Assembly: GCF_009363695.1 (NCBI RefSeq) | Contig: NZ_CP045403.1 | Span: 2,274,001 to 2,338,000 of the forward strand | Direction of reading: 5' to 3' | DNA length: 64,000 nt | Origin: Bacillus sp. THAF10 | GTDB taxonomy: Bacteria; Bacillota; Bacilli; Bacillales; Bacillaceae_I | Shown: piece by piece, positions 18,631 to 28,918 of the stretch | Layout of the letters: every line of letters starts with the position of its first letter | How positions within the stretch are numbered: the stretch's first letter is position 1 | The notes under the pieces: model-generated | The model's input: the letters and a program-made list of their open reading frames with translations, nothing else | The model's database searches: none | Told to the model about the DNA's origin: nothing | Position numbers and translations under genes: made by a program

Positions 18631-19217
18631 TACCCAAAATAAGTAATCAATTGCTTCATCGCATTTTCTTTCATTATTGTCTTCCCATACTCTTCAATTC
18701 TATGAGTCGTCATTGTTGAAGGCGTCCCATACTCGGATAAAAGAGCAATCATAGTATCAATTTCTAAACCCAAATCCAATTGTTCCTCAAATAACAGATA
18801 AAACATACCTTCGTAGGAAAAAATTGTTCCACCATTCACCTGAAAACTCTTTAGCCTTTTAGCTAAATCAATAAGATGATCAAAGGATTGAAACACATAG
18901 AATAACTCTTGACTTTCATCTACTGTAACTTGCATTTCAATATATTCTTCACTAAATTCATCATCCATGTCTTCTTCATCAGAAGAGGTCACAATCACGA
19001 CCATCCCCTGTGCTTGTAAGGCATATACCTCGACATTGATGGAGCCATTTACTTCAAAGCCAAGTTCCTCACTTGCCTCATCAATCATATCCCGAAACAG
19101 CTGGTGAACTTTATGCGAATCCTTCCAGAGATCCTCTTTCGTCAACCCACGCTCTTCCAAGTCATCAAATGTAAGGAAAATCTTAATCTTATTATAGTTT
19201 AAGCGTTCCAGCCGCAT
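18630..19217 (-). CDS. mecB: MecA-type ClpC adaptor protein (YpbH/MecB)
   Basis: A 195-residue adaptor of the MecA family. The N-terminal substrate-binding part starts MRLERLNYNKIKIFLTFDDL, an acidic linker follows (about 87-97, EEDMDDEFSEE), and the C-terminal half is the ClpC-interacting domain. B. subtilis has two such paralogues; the position next to gudB identifies this one as YpbH (MecB) rather than MecA. It is expected to deliver proteins to ClpCP and to activate ClpC assembly. GGGAGGAG precedes the ATG. Confidence 0.85.
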   Translation of the reverse strand: MRLERLNYNKIKIFLTFDDLEERGLTKEDLWKDSHKVHQLFRDMIDEASEELGFEVNGSINVEVYALQAQGMVVIVTSSDEEDMDDEFSEEYIEMQVTVDESQELFYVFQSFDHLIDLAKRLKSFQVNGGTIFSYEGMFYLLFEEQLDLGLEIDTMIALLSEYGTPSTMTTHRIEEYGKTIMKENAMKQLITYFG

Positions 19218-19310
19218 GAAAGACTCCTCCCAACCATTACACCCGCTAGCTTCTTACATTTTATGAAAAAGTAATCCGGTTGGTTCTTGACGAACTGGCA
19301 GAAACTTATA

Positions 19311-20228
19311 TTAATTCACTCTAACTCTTAACCACTCTTCCCATTCCTTCATAGAACTGCCGATTAAATGTTTCTGATACGCTGTTTTCTTTGCTTGTGA
19401 CATCATATCAACCGCATGTCCACCTAATCCGATGATGAGGTCTTTATATTGCTGACCTAATTTATCAACAAGTTCCAAGGTTTTAGGCAGGTTGCTTGAA
19501 AGCGTGCAAGATAAAAAGAGAAATTTAGGCTTCACTTCTTCCAATACGATGTGAATATCATCATCAGCGATACTTGTACCTAAATAGATGGTTTCAAAAC
19601 CCTTCCTTCTTACAAAAAGTGTGTAGATTAATAAGCCGAGCTCATGCCATTCTCCAGGTCCGCATACCGAAACGGTTTTAGGTAAAAATCCATTAACAGG
19701 TAACCCGTGTAAAATGATTCCAATTCGCGAGCGTAAAAAAGCAGAAGCAAAATGTTCATGAGCACTTGTAATTTCATTCTTTTCCCACATATCACCTATT
19801 TTTACTAAAAGCGTCCCAAGAATATCTACCAATACTTTATCAACGGAATAGAGGCTAAAAATTCTATCCATTAACTCGTGGGCAGTACCCTCATCAAACT
19901 CCAAGAGTGCAGAAAGAAGCTGGTGTAACAAGTCTGAGGAAAGGTCCTCCTGTTTATCGTTGGCGCTCGCAGTATCAGCATCTATTAGAGCATAATTATT
20001 TTTCTCTAACAATGCTACTGCTTGACTAATGGTAAAGCCTTTGTTTACTTTTTGGATGAGCCATGTGAGAATTCTCATATGCTCCTCGGTATATAGACGG
20101 TGACCAGACTCATTTCTTACAGGAGCAATGATTTGATATCTGCGTTCCCATGCCCGAAGCGTACCTGGTTGTATACCTAATTTTTTTGATGCTGCTTTAA
20201 TATTGTACTTGCCTTCATTATTTGCCAT
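19311..20228 (-). CDS. MerR-type regulator with a cobalamin-binding domain (CarH/LitR-like)
   Basis: A 305-residue regulator with the layout of B12-dependent photoreceptors. Residues 8-75 form a MerR winged helix (IKAASKKLGIQPGTLRAWERRY). A helical B12-binding cap follows, with the W-x9-EH signature intact (W148, E158, H159). A Rossmann B12-binding domain contains E193-W-H195-ELG, which supplies the usual lower cobalt ligand (H195). In Thermus CarH the residue after the Trp is His and becomes the ligand in the light-adapted state; here it is Glu149. The start at 20228 is preceded by GAAAGGGA. Target genes are unknown; no carotenoid or photolyase gene is adjacent. Confidence 0.82.
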   Translation of the reverse strand: MANNEGKYNIKAASKKLGIQPGTLRAWERRYQIIAPVRNESGHRLYTEEHMRILTWLIQKVNKGFTISQAVALLEKNNYALIDADTASANDKQEDLSSDLLHQLLSALLEFDEGTAHELMDRIFSLYSVDKVLVDILGTLLVKIGDMWEKNEITSAHEHFASAFLRSRIGIILHGLPVNGFLPKTVSVCGPGEWHELGLLIYTLFVRRKGFETIYLGTSIADDDIHIVLEEVKPKFLFLSCTLSSNLPKTLELVDKLGQQYKDLIIGLGGHAVDMMSQAKKTAYQKHLIGSSMKEWEEWLRVRVN

Positions 20229-20331
20229 ACGAATCCCTTTCTTCCATAACATAATCCTTACCATGGATTATATAAAAAGAAAGCCGCTGTGTAAATTTTG
20301 GATAGGTTTTGAATAACATTATAAGAACATA

Positions 20332-20358
20332 AAAACACCTGCTGTTTAAACAGGTGCA
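20332..20358 (-). terminator. Terminator after ypbG
   Basis: CACCTG / CAGGTG stem with a 9-nt loop, followed on the minus strand by TTTTTATG. Confidence 0.7.
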
Positions 20359-20368
20359 TACTTAATCC

Positions 20369-21142
20369 TTATTTTGTCGTTATTTTTATCAAGTGGGTTT
20401 CAGGCTCCGCTCCTAATCTAAAAGGAACAAGGGTAGTTCCAAAACCATTGCTTACAAGTAACGTTGTGTGGGAGAGGTGTTTAATGCCTCCCTTTTCATG
20501 AGGACCAAATCCAAAGATTCTTATCTGTCCTCCATGGGTATGACCGGAAAGTACTAAGCTAATCCCTGCTTCTTTTGAGAACTTCGTTACTATTTGAGGT
20601 TCATGACTTATTAAGATTTTAAAGCTGTCATCACTAGTATTTTCCATCGCGAGATCCAGTCTATCTCGTTGATGTACAAGGTCATCCACTCCAATAAGCT
20701 CTAACTTATCTCCTGCTTCTGATTCAAATAAATAACTACTGTTATCAAGAATCTTCACTCCATTTTGGAGTAGCAGTGCATCGAGCTCATGATAATCTAT
20801 TTCATAATCATTGTTGCCCCAGACAAAAAACGTTAGACCGAGTTGTTTTAACTTGTTAATATTTTCTGACACCCGCTCAAGAGGAACATTTTTCTCTGTA
20901 AGGTCTCCTCCAATAATGACCACATCTACTTTATCTTTTATGCTGTCGATAAAGCTTTCTGAAATAGACCGTTTATGAATATCAGAAATAAAAAAAATAG
21001 TAACACTACCAAAGCTTTTTGGAAACTCCGGAAATGACAAGGTATGTTTTTTTATATTTTCTTGTTTTGCTAACTGATACATGTATAAGAGCAGTATTAA
21101 ACCTAGAACTCCTATCGCAAAGGCAACAAGTGTCAATATCAT
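20369..21142 (-). CDS. ypbG: YpbG, membrane-anchored metallophosphoesterase
   Basis: A 257-residue calcineurin-like phosphoesterase with an N-terminal membrane helix (VAFAIGVLGLILLLYMYQL). The metal-binding motifs are in order: FISDIHKRS (D-x-H), GGDLTEK (GD), GNNDYE (GNxD), and late GHTHGGQ. It is of the YkuE/YpbG type of small phosphoesterases; the natural substrate is not evident. It lies in the ypbG-ypbF-ypbE-ypbD block of Bacillus, but terminators before and after make it probably monocistronic. Confidence 0.85.
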   Translation of the reverse strand: MILTLVAFAIGVLGLILLLYMYQLAKQENIKKHTLSFPEFPKSFGSVTIFFISDIHKRSISESFIDSIKDKVDVVIIGGDLTEKNVPLERVSENINKLKQLGLTFFVWGNNDYEIDYHELDALLLQNGVKILDNSSYLFESEAGDKLELIGVDDLVHQRDRLDLAMENTSDDSFKILISHEPQIVTKFSKEAGISLVLSGHTHGGQIRIFGFGPHEKGGIKHLSHTTLLVSNGFGTTLVPFRLGAEPETHLIKITTK

Positions 21143-21221
21143 TAGATAACTTCCCCTTTATGGCAAGAACTTTTCTCTAAACGGTACTATACCACAATGG
21201 CAGCATCCCCTGCTACAATCC

Positions 21222-21677
21222 TTACTTCGTTTCATGATAGAGGTTAATATCAAATTGTTTTTTCATCATATCAAATACCTGATGCCTTTGCTTCCAATCA
21301 CTTGGAATTGGCCAGTAATCATCACTTCGACGAATTAATTCCTTCCTAAGTTCATGATACTCTTTTTCTGATTTGTCTTTTTTGTAAAGAAGGTATTTTA
21401 TCATTCCAAGCTGAAAACCAATAAACATAACCACCCAAAAGTGAATGGAACGATCAAAAAAATAAGAGAACCCGTTTGCTGCTGAGTACGCATTTTGTAC
21501 GATAAAAATGTAGATATACATAATAAAGATCCCAAGTGTCACACAGCATGCTATGCGCCACCTGTATTCTCTTTTTTTAAATCCATCAAACTTTCTTTTT
21601 TTTTCGACTAACAGCTGGAGTGTTCGTTTTGTCGCCTCGTCTGTATGATGGTTTAGTGAACTTATCGTTGGTTCCAT
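21222..21677 (-). CDS. ypbF: YpbF, DUF2663 membrane protein
   Basis: A 151-residue protein starting MEPTISSLNHHTDE with two membrane helices in the middle (about 45-65, CCVTLGIFIMYIYIFIV, and 85-103) flanked by charged cytosolic ends. GAAGGG 7 bp upstream supports this ATG. Gene order with ypbG and ypbE matches B. subtilis ypbF. Function unknown. Confidence 0.75.
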   Translation of the reverse strand: MEPTISSLNHHTDEATKRTLQLLVEKKRKFDGFKKREYRWRIACCVTLGIFIMYIYIFIVQNAYSAANGFSYFFDRSIHFWVVMFIGFQLGMIKYLLYKKDKSEKEYHELRKELIRRSDDYWPIPSDWKQRHQVFDMMKKQFDINLYHETK

Positions 21678-21753
21678 CTTCATCCCTTCTTTCATCCCAA
21701 TCCTATTAGTACACTATGCTTTAATGGGACAATCTATGATTGAGGAATAGACA

Positions 21754-21784
21754 CAAAAAAAGGCGCTCAACATCTTGAGCACCT
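21754..21784 (-). terminator. Terminator after ypbE
   Basis: GGTGCTCAA pairs with TTGAGCGCC, with one G-T pair, around a 4-nt loop, followed on the minus strand by TTTTTTTGTG. Confidence 0.8.
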
Positions 21785-21793
21785 TCTTTATTA

Positions 21794-22486
21794 TTATCTA
21801 TTCTTTGGAATTATCAACGTTTGACCCACATTAACTTGTCCATTTGTTAAGTTATTATGATCGATAATGATTTGTTCTCCCTCTCTTGATCCATAGTATT
21901 TCATAGATATTCGATAAAGGGTTTCATTTTCTTGTACAAGATGCTCTATATATTCAACGTTCGATTCTTGATGAGCTTCCTCTTCCACTTCTTCTGTTGA
22001 CGTTTCTGATTCTTCTTCAGATTCAGTGACGGTCTCGTTGCTAGTAGTTGTTTCCGTTTCTTCTTGTGAGGATTTATTATTTGTATCAGTATCGCTAACA
22101 GTAGTTACTTCGTCTTCAACATCATTACTTTCCTTCACAGGTTCTTCCTCGGTGTCTTGAATATCTTCCTCTTTCGACTGATCCGTTTCAGCTGCTGCTG
22201 TCACCGGCATGGAAATTGGCTCTACATTCTTTACAGGTGGTGTAAATAGCTTACTTAACACATTGGAGTCCTGGCCATTAAAGTGGATGGCCAAGATCGT
22301 GATAGGAATAAGTAAGAAAAGGATCCCCATTAAGCGAACAAACGGAAAACTCACCTTCCATTTGGTTTTGGTGGATTTTCTATGTTTGTGCGCATGTAGT
22401 TCACTTCTAGAAGGTAGCCTTTCTGCTTCTCTTTGTACTTCTTCCCTTAATCCATCTGCCTGGTCATATCCTTTATTACTGTTCAT
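21794..22486 (-). CDS. ypbE: YpbE, membrane-anchored LysM protein
   Basis: A 230-residue protein with a basic cytosolic N-terminus, one membrane helix (about 52-70, LMGILFLLIPITILAIHF), a long Glu/Ser/Thr-rich extracellular linker (about 90-180), and a single C-terminal LysM repeat (EHLVQENETLYRISMKYYG through VGQTLIIPK) that should bind peptidoglycan. The ATG with AGGAGTG upstream overlaps the 3' end of ypbD by 11 bp. The linker is low complexity and probably spans the wall. Confidence 0.85.
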   Translation of the reverse strand: MNSNKGYDQADGLREEVQREAERLPSRSELHAHKHRKSTKTKWKVSFPFVRLMGILFLLIPITILAIHFNGQDSNVLSKLFTPPVKNVEPISMPVTAAAETDQSKEEDIQDTEEEPVKESNDVEDEVTTVSDTDTNNKSSQEETETTTSNETVTESEEESETSTEEVEEEAHQESNVEYIEHLVQENETLYRISMKYYGSREGEQIIIDHNNLTNGQVNVGQTLIIPKNR

Positions 22487-23129
22487 TCTGTCCACTCCTA
22501 TTTTCATCACGCTCTTCTTGTATAGAAGGCCGATTATAAATTCCGTTTTGTTTCCTTAAATAATCTATTCTTATTTTCACAGCCAACAAAGCATCAATTA
22601 AGAAATGAGCCCAAATTGTTACAAGGAGATTGTTGGTCCATTCATAAATCACACCTAAAAGAAAACTAACAACTAGAACTGATAAAAATAGAAACCACTT
22701 ATTCAAATAACGTATATGAAGGATTGCAAAAAGAACACTTGCAATCCAGATACCTGCATGAGTCTGAATCACCCCTCGGAATAATAGCTCCTCAGATACC
22801 GAAATGATAAATGCTAGCCAAAGGATATGAGGAATGGTTCTAGTTTGAAACATCTTCTCATTAATTCCACCATCATCAAAGAGCTCTTTTGAGGCAAATT
22901 TCATCACCATGATATCCAAAAGAACAACGGTGAATGCTAGTGCTGTACCTAGTACAAAAATGTCCCAAACATGCCATTGCAGGATCCCAATAAAAGCTCT
23001 ATAGTCGTCAAAGAGGAAAAATGCTGCTATGATGCCTAATACTAAAAACACAAGCTGTGATAAGTATAGGTGAAAAAGAAGCTCTTTTGGTGACATTTGT
23101 TTTACTAATTCTGCTTGATTATTTTTCAC
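22476..23129 (-). CDS. ypbD: YpbD, CPBP-family intramembrane metalloprotease
   Basis: A 217-residue membrane protein of the CAAX protease/bacteriocin-processing (Abi) family. Motif 1 is [11 protein letters not shown] near residues 117-127, and the later [12 protein letters not shown] and HFLIDAL segments provide the other conserved residues. About six hydrophobic segments are present. It starts with GTG overlapping the recS stop (GTGA), and its end overlaps ypbE, giving a recS-ypbD-ypbE operon. The natural substrate is unknown. Confidence 0.85.
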   Translation of the reverse strand: MKNNQAELVKQMSPKELLFHLYLSQLVFLVLGIIAAFFLFDDYRAFIGILQWHVWDIFVLGTALAFTVVLLDIMVMKFASKELFDDGGINEKMFQTRTIPHILWLAFIISVSEELLFRGVIQTHAGIWIASVLFAILHIRYLNKWFLFLSVLVVSFLLGVIYEWTNNLLVTIWAHFLIDALLAVKIRIDYLRKQNGIYNRPSIQEERDENRSGQNEQ

Positions 23130-24652
23130 GGTTCAACTTCCTGCCAACATATCGTTTTTAAAAGGTCACGCCATTTCATTTGCACGTTTTTCCCACGTTC
23201 TTCCCTTTCCTTGTGAAAATAGTGTGTTAGTTCTAACCCACATCTATCACAACATTTCATAGGGCTTGAATTCATTATTTCATCAAAATAACTTAATAAT
23301 TGCTTCCTTCTACAATCAGTGGAATCAATCCAACCGTTAAAAAATTCCAACTTCTCTAATTTAGAAATCGTACGACTCTCTATATTACCTGAAAGTAATG
23401 CCATAAAGGAGGAGAATGATGTTTGAGTAAGTGGTCCAAGCTTTTCAAGGATAACATCCAGCTGATATTTTAAATACCGACAGTGTGCTTCTTGATCTGG
23501 AAACCTTTGAATCCACTCCTTCAAAAGGGACTCAGGAGCTTCCGTGATTTCCTCCTCGCCAGTCAATAGCTCTTGCAAAATGTTCTGAACCCACGCAGGG
23601 TCTGGCAGTTCATTTTCTATCATAAAAGCTGGCATTCTATAATCCTCTGCGCTTCTTAGAAGAATGGCGATACTCTCCGCTCCACCTCTACCTGCCCGAC
23701 CAATTTCCTGCACGTATGACTCTAGCTGGGTTGGTTGATGATAATGAATGACATAGCGTACATTTGTTTTATTTATTCCCATTCCAAATGCACTTGTACA
23801 GAGGATAATGTCTAGCTGATCTAAAATAAATTGTTGCTGCAATAGAATTCTTTGTTCCTGCGGTAAACCTGCATGATAAAAAGCAATTTTGTTCACCCCT
23901 TGTTCCTCTAGAAAAGCACAAACCTCCTCTGCCTTTGTCCGGCTTGAAAAATAAACAATCCCCGGAGACTGCAGATTTTGCACTAGTTCCAATAGCCTGT
24001 CACGCTTATCAACGTTACTTTCTACCTCTTCTACTTGCAGTGCTATGTTTGGTCTGTCAAGAGAGTGGATATGCTTGATGGGATTTTTCATACACAAAAT
24101 AGTCTTCATGTCCTCAAGCACCGCGAAGGTTGCTGTTGCTGTTAGTGCGAGGACAGGGGGAGAGCCAAGTGCTTCTTTTACTCTCCCCAGCTTTAAATAA
24201 TCGGTACGAAAATCATGCCCCCACTGAGAAACACAATGTGCTTCATCTACAACAAAAAGCGCAATTCTTAATGCCTGCAATTTTTTCATCCATTTATCCA
24301 CCTGCAACATCTCAGGAGAAACAAAGATAAATTTGAAATTAAAAAGGTCTTCACGTAGCAGTCGCTCTTTTTCTTGGTACGTAAGAAAGGAATTTATGGC
24401 AATTACACTTTTCTCTCCTTGTGCTTTAAACTGCTGAACTTGGTCTTCCATTAGAGATAGAAGTGGTGAGACAATGACAACCGAACCTTCCAGTCCGTAA
24501 GCAGCAAGACGATAACAAAGGGATTTACCTCCTCCTGTTGGGAGAAGGGCCATGACATCCTTTTTGTGAAGAACATCCTCTATGATTTCCTTTTGTCCTG
24601 ACTTAAAAGAAGAAAATCCAGTCTTAGCTAGTAACAGTTTTTCTAGATCCAT
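23126..24652 (-). CDS. recS: RecQ-family DNA helicase RecS
   Basis: A 508-residue ATP-dependent 3'-5' DNA helicase. Motif I is [15 protein letters not shown] near residues 36-50, the Walker B DEAH box is in [17 protein letters not shown], and motif VI is [11 protein letters not shown] zinc-type cluster [14 protein letters not shown] lies near the C-terminus, but the HRDC domain of full RecQ is absent, as in the shorter RecS type. Its start overlaps the ypbB end by 29 bp, so ypbB is cotranscribed upstream. Confidence 0.93.
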   Translation of the reverse strand: MDLEKLLLAKTGFSSFKSGQKEIIEDVLHKKDVMALLPTGGGKSLCYRLAAYGLEGSVVIVSPLLSLMEDQVQQFKAQGEKSVIAINSFLTYQEKERLLREDLFNFKFIFVSPEMLQVDKWMKKLQALRIALFVVDEAHCVSQWGHDFRTDYLKLGRVKEALGSPPVLALTATATFAVLEDMKTILCMKNPIKHIHSLDRPNIALQVEEVESNVDKRDRLLELVQNLQSPGIVYFSSRTKAEEVCAFLEEQGVNKIAFYHAGLPQEQRILLQQQFILDQLDIILCTSAFGMGINKTNVRYVIHYHQPTQLESYVQEIGRAGRGGAESIAILLRSAEDYRMPAFMIENELPDPAWVQNILQELLTGEEEITEAPESLLKEWIQRFPDQEAHCRYLKYQLDVILEKLGPLTQTSFSSFMALLSGNIESRTISKLEKLEFFNGWIDSTDCRRKQLLSYFDEIMNSSPMKCCDRCGLELTHYFHKEREERGKNVQMKWRDLLKTICWQEVEP

Positions 24653-25715
24653 TGTTATCCTCCATTCTCGTCAGTACGAGTCTGATTTGGAAATAGGAGA
24701 TTGTCTCATTTTGCAATTCGCTTTTAATCTTTCTAAGCTGATGAGTCTGACACTTATCAATGACTGTTTTTATTTCAGCTATCTCCTCATCAGAAACATA
24801 CGGCAGAATGGAAAATCCTTTTTTTTGCATTGCTAGCTCGACAATGTGGTCCTCAATGGTGCTGATTTTCAAGCTCCTAGCTTGTGCAATTTCAAAAAGA
24901 GAAAAGCCCATTTTTAAATAATGTAACGTTTTTTGTGTTGTTTCTGTAAGATGAGGACGTGACAGTAAATCTCTACATATAGAAAAAAGTATCGGGAAAG
25001 AGGTTATCGCCTCTTTTTGTTCAAGTATTTGAACAAAATAATGAAGTACACTTAAAAATTGAATTTGAATCCATACAGGATCCTTTTGTAAGAGCTTGGC
25101 TAGCTGTGAGAGCGTTAATCCCGCCCGCTGATACCCTGACAACTGAAGCACCAAAACCTCTGACTGTAGAGTGGGGACCTGCTCTAGTATCGTTGACGTT
25201 TCTTCATATAAGACGTCAAGAAGCTGTTTTTTCGTTTTGCCTCGATACTGGAGAAGAAAACCCTTTACCCAGCTTTGTACAGGTTCGTCGTATGTAATAG
25301 GGATAAAAGATTTTTCATTTCCTTCTAGATTAGACAGGGTTTGAATCAGCAATGCATACCTTTCCCAAAACTTTGCACTGCTATCTTTGTATCTGTAACC
25401 ATTTAAATATGGATCAAGAGGAAAGCGAGAGGCATTTTCCGTTAAGGTTAATTTCCCAATATGTGTGAGCCGATAGTGTCCAACTTCGACCTCTTTTATC
25501 ATTTCAGCATGTTCTAAGTTATAGATGGTGTTTTCAAGAAATTCTCGTTGCATTTCTGGGAATACTCCATACAATAGCTGTAAGGAAAAAATGTTTGTGT
25601 CCTGAATCGTTTGCGAAGATTTTTTCCCTCGGAAAAGATGATAAATTGCAGAAATACTTCTTTCTCCTCGAAAGGATTGGATACAAAACAAACATAAATA
25701 TTCAAAGGATTTCAT
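24624..25715 (-). CDS. ypbB: YpbB, helix-turn-helix protein encoded with RecS
   Basis: A 363-residue protein starting [15 protein letters not shown]. It has no signal peptide and is rich in helices. The C-terminal part contains a winged-helix-like segment ([20 protein letters not shown]) of the type found in RQC/YpbB proteins and in the C-termini of some RecQ helicases. The gene directly precedes and overlaps recS, so the two may form one functional unit equivalent to a longer RecQ. The ATG at 25715 has an AGGTG about 11 bp upstream, so the start is only moderately certain. Confidence 0.8.
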   Translation of the reverse strand: MKSFEYLCLFCIQSFRGERSISAIYHLFRGKKSSQTIQDTNIFSLQLLYGVFPEMQREFLENTIYNLEHAEMIKEVEVGHYRLTHIGKLTLTENASRFPLDPYLNGYRYKDSSAKFWERYALLIQTLSNLEGNEKSFIPITYDEPVQSWVKGFLLQYRGKTKKQLLDVLYEETSTILEQVPTLQSEVLVLQLSGYQRAGLTLSQLAKLLQKDPVWIQIQFLSVLHYFVQILEQKEAITSFPILFSICRDLLSRPHLTETTQKTLHYLKMGFSLFEIAQARSLKISTIEDHIVELAMQKKGFSILPYVSDEEIAEIKTVIDKCQTHQLRKIKSELQNETISYFQIRLVLTRMEDNNGSRKTVTS

Positions 25716-25928
25716 CAAAATTCTACACCTTTCTTCCCCTAAAGACATTTTATCAAAAATTTGTCACTTGCGACATGTTTATCCCATCTTTTCCTCGGGT
25801 ACTCTAACGATATGTGCAGAAACCCTTGTATGATAAGCATTCTCAATGACTTTCCTATTGAAATGTTGAGAAAACAGCTTTACAATATGTAGTATGAGGT
25901 ACACTTTTTCAACCATTTATTGGAATAA

Positions 25929-26225
<297 letters not shown>

Positions 26226-26230
26226 TACAC

Positions 26231-26267
26231 AAAAACCGTGAACCATCCTGGTCCACGGTTTTTTTCT
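26231..26267 (+). terminator. Terminator after fer
   Basis: ACCGTGAACC pairs with GGTCCACGGT around a 5-nt loop, followed by TTTTTTT on the plus strand. Confidence 0.88.
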
Positions 26268-26269
26268 AT

Positions 26270-26854
26270 TTATATATTTTTCACTTCAAGCTGACGGTTC
26301 ATCCAAACTGCTAATTTTTTATAAACAATCAAGAATAACACCGTAACAATTAATCCTTTTATAATATTAAACGGAAGAATTCCAGTTACCACTAACTTAA
26401 TGACATCAGCGGAAGTTCCGAATGGAATTCCCAGAAAGTACGTAAATGCAGGTAAAAATACAAAATAATTGAGGATGCTCATTAACAGTGCCATAGAAAA
26501 CGTTCCTGTAATAAGGCCAATTCCTAACCCTTTTGTGGAACGAATTTTATTAAATACGAAGTAAGTTGGCAAGATAAATAGCAATCCAGCAGTAAAATTA
26601 GCGAGCTGTCCGACAGGAACTCCCGTTAAACTCCCTTGAGCAATATAATGCAAGATATTTTTTATTGCTTCTACGGTAATTCCGGCAACTGGTCCAAATA
26701 GAATAGCTGCAAGTAAAGCGGGTACATCACTAAAGTCTACCGATAAAAATGGAGGTAAAAGCGGTAGAGGAAAACTCAGCCACATAAGCATGTAGGATAT
26801 CCCACTTAACATCCCCACTGTTACCATTTTTTTGATGCGTTTTGATTGATTCAT
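26270..26854 (-). CDS. ribU: Riboflavin ECF transporter S component RibU
   Basis: A 194-residue membrane protein with six predicted helices that binds riboflavin and works with the shared ECF energising module (EcfA, EcfA', EcfT), whose genes are elsewhere. The family's helix-1 region reads SKRIKKMVTVGMLSGISYML in shape. The upstream leader carries an FMN riboswitch followed by an intrinsic terminator, which directly supports a riboflavin role. In B. subtilis the orthologue (ypaA) sits between fer and serA too. Confidence 0.93.
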   Translation of the reverse strand: MNQSKRIKKMVTVGMLSGISYMLMWLSFPLPLLPPFLSVDFSDVPALLAAILFGPVAGITVEAIKNILHYIAQGSLTGVPVGQLANFTAGLLFILPTYFVFNKIRSTKGLGIGLITGTFSMALLMSILNYFVFLPAFTYFLGIPFGTSADVIKLVVTGILPFNIIKGLIVTVLFLIVYKKLAVWMNRQLEVKNI

Positions 26855-26929
26855 TCTTCTCTCTCCTTTTTAATGGAGATCCACCTCGTACAAAGAAGAG
26901 AATTCAAGTAGCTGCTTACTATTGATGAC

Positions 26930-26961
26930 ACAAAAAAACCGTTTGTTATCGAAACAAACGG
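26930..26961 (-). terminator. Riboswitch-controlled terminator in the ribU leader
   Basis: CCGTTTGTT pairs perfectly with AACAAACGG around a 5-nt loop and is followed on the minus strand by TTTTTTTG. It lies between the FMN aptamer and ribU. Confidence 0.85.
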
Positions 26962-27019
26962 GAACTTTTGAAGGCATCAACAAACAAGCGTTAAAATATA
27001 TAAATTTTAACAGCCTTGA

Positions 27020-27156
27020 ACCTCCATCTTCTCCCATCCAGACTATACTGTCGGCTTTGGAATCACACCAAATCCTGCCCCCATAAGAAGGCTCGCGGGC
27101 TTAGAGATACTTTCCTCATCACCGCCGGTCGGGAATTTCACCCTGCCCCGAAGATA
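27020..27156 (-). promoter_or_regulatory. FMN riboswitch (RFN element) of ribU
   Basis: Read on the minus strand the leader shows the conserved RFN blocks in order: CTTCGGGGCAGGGTGAAATT, CCCGACCGGCGGTGAT, AGCCCGCGAGC, GGCAGGATTTGGTGTGATTCC, and GACAGTATAGTCTGGATGGG. These are the signature elements of the FMN aptamer. It should terminate ribU transcription when FMN is plentiful. Confidence 0.95.
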
Positions 27157-27287
27157 GATCATATTTAGTTACGACTTTATTATACTCAAAAAATAGTAAA
27201 AAGGGAAGAGAAATGAATAACTACTCATTTTATATAGGGAAAACGCAACAATAAGCGCTTACAAAGGTATGACCTTTCCTTTTCTTA

Positions 27288-27316
27288 TTGACACTAACGC
27301 GTTAAGATGTTAAATT
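27288..27316 (+). promoter_or_regulatory. Probable sigma-A promoter of serA
   Basis: TTGACA (27288-27293), a 17-bp spacer and TAAATT (27311-27316), about 36 bp before the serA start codon. The -35 is perfect and the -10 matches at four of six positions. Confidence 0.6.
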
Positions 27317-27352
27317 ATCAGAAATTTTATGAAATATGGAGGTTTTGCCACA

Positions 27353-28918
27353 ATGTTTCATGTGTTAGTTGCTGATGCTATAAGTGCGGATGGGCTCGCT
27401 CCATTATTAAGCGCAGAAAATGTAAAAGTATATCGAAATAAAGAAAATTACCCTTCTGAAGATATTCATGCCCTGTTAGTTAGAAGTGCTACTAACGTAG
27501 ATGATGAACTTCTAAATAGTCTTCCTAACCTTCAGGTAGTTGCAAGAGCTGGTGTTGGTGTAGACAATATTGATATTCAGGCAGCTACCAAACGTGGGGT
27601 GGTGGTCATTAATGCTCCTGATGGAAATACCATTTCCACGGCTGAACATACATTTGCGATGATCTCTTCATTGGTCCGCCACATCCCCCAAGCAAATATG
27701 AATGTGAAAGGTTCTGAATGGAATAGGAAAAAATATATCGGAACAGAATTGTTTGGAAAAACACTTGGGATTGTTGGGTTTGGAAGAATCGGTAGTGAAA
27801 TTGCCAAACGAGCGAAAGCCTTCCAAATGAAGGTGGTCGTATATGATCCATTTTTAACAGAAAACAGGGCAGAAAAGTTAAATGTTACTTCCCTTTCCCT
27901 ACCTGAGGTTATGTCTTGTGCTGATATCATTACTGTGCATACTCCCTTAACAAAGGATACAAAAGGATTATTCAACAAAGAAACGATTCCACAACTAAAA
28001 AAGGGAGTCTATTTGGTCAATTGTGCACGTGGGGGAATAATTGAAGAAGAGGCTCTATTGAACAATTTAAATAGTGGACATGTGGCAGGTGCCGCTTTAG
28101 ATGTGTTTGAGGTGGAACCACCAACCAACTATAATCTCATTCAGCACGAAAGAGTCATAGTGACTCCGCACCTTGGGGCATCGACGAAAGAAGCACAATA
28201 TAATGTTGCCTTTCAGGTCTCTAAGGATGTGCTAGCCTATTTAAATGGCGAATCTGTTCATACAAGTATCAACCTACCAACCATTCCAAAAGAAGTTTAC
28301 CAAAAAATCCAACCGTTCTATCAGCTGGGAAAAACAGTTGGTTCTATTCTTTCTCAAGCCATGAAAACACCTGTGGAAGATATTACTGCTACTTATGCAG
28401 GAAAAATCACGGAGTGGGAAACCTCTATTTTGACTAAAAGTATTATTGCTGGATTCTTGAGAAATCGAGTAGATACTACGGTCAATGAAGTGAATGCAGC
28501 TACAATAGCGAAAGAACGGGGAATTTCTTATGGAGAAAAGCATACGGATGAAAGTCACGGGTACTCAAACATCATTCAAGTCGAGGCAAATGGCAAAGAT
28601 ATAAACATGGTTGTACGCGCCACATTTATTGATGGGTATGGTGCTAGGATTGTGCATATGAATGGCTTTGACATCGACTTTGCACCAAGCGGTCACCTAT
28701 TATATGTGCAGCACAAAGATCGACCTGGAGTAATTGGCCAGCTCGGAAATATTTTCGGGAAGCATGAAACAAATATTGCCACCATGCATGTGGGACGAAT
28801 GCTTCAAGGTGGAAAAGCTGTCATGATGCTATCTTTTGACCAACCTATCGATAGAAAACTCGTTGATGAAATTCTTCTTATACCGGACATTTCATCTGCA
28901 ATTACTTTAGATTTATAA
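27353..28918 (+). CDS. serA: D-3-phosphoglycerate dehydrogenase
   Basis: SerA catalyses the first step of serine synthesis, oxidising 3-phosphoglycerate with NAD. The 521-residue long form has a catalytic/NAD domain with GIVGFGRIGSEIAKRA near residue 145, the active-site region NCARGGIIEE and the ALDVFEVEPP segment. It is followed by an ASB domain and a C-terminal ACT domain (QHKDRPGVIGQLGNIFGKHETNI in outline) for serine feedback. GGAGG 9 bp ahead selects the ATG giving MFHVLVADAI. A good promoter lies just upstream. Confidence 0.95.
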   Translation: MFHVLVADAISADGLAPLLSAENVKVYRNKENYPSEDIHALLVRSATNVDDELLNSLPNLQVVARAGVGVDNIDIQAATKRGVVVINAPDGNTISTAEHTFAMISSLVRHIPQANMNVKGSEWNRKKYIGTELFGKTLGIVGFGRIGSEIAKRAKAFQMKVVVYDPFLTENRAEKLNVTSLSLPEVMSCADIITVHTPLTKDTKGLFNKETIPQLKKGVYLVNCARGGIIEEEALLNNLNSGHVAGAALDVFEVEPPTNYNLIQHERVIVTPHLGASTKEAQYNVAFQVSKDVLAYLNGESVHTSINLPTIPKEVYQKIQPFYQLGKTVGSILSQAMKTPVEDITATYAGKITEWETSILTKSIIAGFLRNRVDTTVNEVNAATIAKERGISYGEKHTDESHGYSNIIQVEANGKDINMVVRATFIDGYGARIVHMNGFDIDFAPSGHLLYVQHKDRPGVIGQLGNIFGKHETNIATMHVGRMLQGGKAVMMLSFDQPIDRKLVDEILLIPDISSAITLDL

